Source of the DNA: Bacteroidales bacterium | GTDB taxonomy: Bacteria; Bacteroidota; Bacteroidia; Bacteroidales; ML635J-15 | Assembly: GCA_007130555.1 (NCBI GenBank) | Contig: SLSH01000273.1 | Location: forward strand, 1-7,401 | DNA length: 7,401 bases | Direction of reading: 5' to 3' | In this document: piece after piece, positions 6,143-7,401 of the stretch | How positions within the stretch are numbered: the stretch's first letter is position 1 | Layout of the letters: every line of letters starts with the position of its first letter | Program-made: the position numbers and the translations under genes | The notes under the pieces: generated by a model | Told to the model about the DNA's origin: nothing | The model's database searches: none | The model's input: only the letters and a program-made list of their open reading frames with translations

Positions 6143-7357
6143 TGCGGCAAGCAATAAATCAATGTCTTTTGTAAATAAACTGTGAATATTGCCTATATGT
6201 TCGTTGGTTAGTATTCCGTTAAAAATATAAACTCCTACTCTTACACCCGGGTAAAATTTTAAAAAATTATTTAAACTTCCACTGTTGTTGAATTTTATAA
6301 GTTCATTTGTTAAAATATTGCTGATAGAATACGAAGCTGTTCTTGCAACCCTTGATGCAATATTTGGTACACAATAATGAATTACGCCGTGTTTTTTATA
6401 AACAGATTTTTTATGATCGGTTGCTTTACTGGTTTCAAAACATCCTCCCTGATCAATACAAATATCAATAATAATTGAATTGTCTTTCATTTGTTTTACC
6501 ATTTCTTCGCTTACGCAAATATTTGCTTTTTGATTTATAATTTTGATAGCTCCAACTGCCACATCCGCGGTTTTAAGTGCATTAGTTAAAATTTTAGTAT
6601 GAATGGTTGATGTAAATAATTTAGACCCTACATATTTTTGTAAATTCTCTAAATTATAAATAGAATTATCAAAAACTTTTACTAATGCTCCCAAACTATG
6701 AGCAGTCTTTGCGGCATTCATTCCGGCTGTCCCCGCTCCGATGATAACAACTTCCGAAGGAGAAACTCCGGTTACTCCTCCCAACATCTCGCCTTTACCC
6801 CCATGAACATTGCTTAAATATTCCGCAGCAATCAATATTGATGAACGACCTGCAATCTCACTCATAGAACGAACAATTGGATTTCTCCCGTGACTGTCTT
6901 GTAAAGTGTCAAAAGCTATTGCAGTTATTTTTTTATGCATTAACTTTAAATAATATTCTTTACTTTGCATATTCGCATGTAAAGAAGTAATAATTATTTG
7001 ATTGCCTTTCAAAGAATTTATTTCATCAATGGTTAATGGCTGTACTTTAATTATAATATCACACCTGAATATTTCGGATTTGTTTTCTGTTATATTTGCT
7101 CCACATTCGGAATATTCAAGATCATTAAAATTTGCACCTTTTGCAAACCCGGATTCTAAAAAGATATTGAATCCTATTTCAACTAAAGCCTTAACTGCCA
7201 AGGGAGCTAAAGGAACTCGTGCTTCTATACCCGTATTCTCTTTTGGGACACCGACAGAAAAACTCTTTCTAGAGTTTTGTATCTCTAAAACCTCTTCCTG
7301 AGGTAAAAGTCCGGAGTTTTTTAAAAAACTCTTTGATTTGTCGTTTGTATTAATAAT
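6137..7357 (-). CDS. ald: Alanine dehydrogenase, with a non-canonical or mutated start codon
   Basis: A cytosolic NAD-dependent enzyme interconverting L-alanine and pyruvate plus ammonia; fold of AlaDh/PNT N- and C-domains. Numbering from the ATT at 7357 gives 406 residues. GVPKE (36-40) and Arg47 in EARVPL match the pyruvate-site region. Lys104 and His127 align with the substrate Lys and His of the family. RSMSEIAG (163-170) is followed by the Rossmann loop GAGTAG (207-212) and an acidic residue at Asp230 (VKVFD), favouring NAD. IDQGGCFE (301-308) carries the conserved Asp302. HYCVPN and ARTAS (C-domain) and the terminal DIDLLLAAL are characteristic of Bacteroidota enzymes. The frame is open back to a TAA at 7361-7363, but codons 1-52 contain no ATG, GTG or TTG. 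The first canonical start, TTG at 7201, would delete GVPKE and Arg47, so it is not credible. Upstream to the window edge is A/T-rich with no recognisable promoter. Confidence 0.88.
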   Translation of the reverse strand: MINTNDKSKSFLKNSGLLPQEEVLEIQNSRKSFSVGVPKENTGIEARVPLAPLAVKALVEIGFNIFLESGFAKGANFNDLEYSECGANITENKSEIFRCDIIIKVQPLTIDEINSLKGNQIIITSLHANMQSKEYYLKLMHKKITAIAFDTLQDSHGRNPIVRSMSEIAGRSSILIAAEYLSNVHGGKGEMLGGVTGVSPSEVVIIGAGTAGMNAAKTAHSLGALVKVFDNSIYNLENLQKYVGSKLFTSTIHTKILTNALKTADVAVGAIKIINQKANICVSEEMVKQMKDNSIIIDICIDQGGCFETSKATDHKKSVYKKHGVIHYCVPNIASRVARTASYSISNILTNELIKFNNSGSLNNFLKFYPGVRVGVYIFNGILTNEHIGNIHSLFTKDIDLLLAAL

Positions 7358-7401
7358 GAATTATATTTTTTTTGTTAAAAATATTAAAAATTTTTATATA
7401 A

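Noticed and set aside
6137..7201. Alanine dehydrogenase starting at TTG 7201
   Set aside because: This start removes GVPKE and the conserved Arg, which are encoded intact just upstream in the same frame.
7002..7301. Plus-strand open frame opposite the start of ald
   Set aside because: It is antisense to the conserved N-terminal domain of alanine dehydrogenase.

Overview
The window is an AT-rich piece of bacterial chromosome, most likely from a member of the Bacteroidota. Three things point there. The protein set is typical, especially the alanine dehydrogenase with a leader of about 35 residues before its GVPKE motif and the S41 protease next to a dCMP deaminase. Shine-Dalgarno sites are essentially absent. 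Boxes of the form TAnnTTTG, the phylum's -7 promoter motif, sit in front of the tRNA gene and in front of rlmN. I could not search a database, so the phylum call is inference.

Layout from left to right: nadA (+, quinolinate synthase) converges on a two-gene minus-strand unit made of a dCMP deaminase followed by a membrane-anchored S41 (C-terminal processing) protease. Just upstream of the deaminase, on the same strand, lie an intrinsic terminator and a tRNA-Leu(CAA) gene with its own -7 box. An intergenic stretch of about 260 bases follows, holding a strong palindromic, REP/MITE-like element. Then comes a plus-strand pair: rlmN (rRNA/tRNA adenine C2 methyltransferase) and, 5 bases later, a gene for a probable exported beta-propeller-like protein of unknown function. 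That pair converges on a minus-strand alanine dehydrogenase gene reaching almost to the right edge.

Most of this is ordinary housekeeping: NAD synthesis, pyrimidine deoxynucleotide supply, envelope proteolysis, ribosome modification and alanine catabolism. I see no phage, CRISPR, transposase, toxin-antitoxin or defence gene, and no evidence of a new multi-gene system.

The notable points are local. (1) The exported protein's signal peptide is encoded in frame but interrupted by TAA at codon 3. (2) The alanine dehydrogenase frame is intact to its true N-terminus but has no ATG, GTG or TTG there; the best candidate is ATT. (3) Both convergent gene pairs overlap by exactly six bases through a shared YTATAA hexamer that encodes Leu-stop on both strands. 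(4) A compact palindromic repeat lies between the tRNA gene and rlmN. (5) The deaminase-protease unit has a terminator but no visible promoter of its own between it and the tRNA gene.
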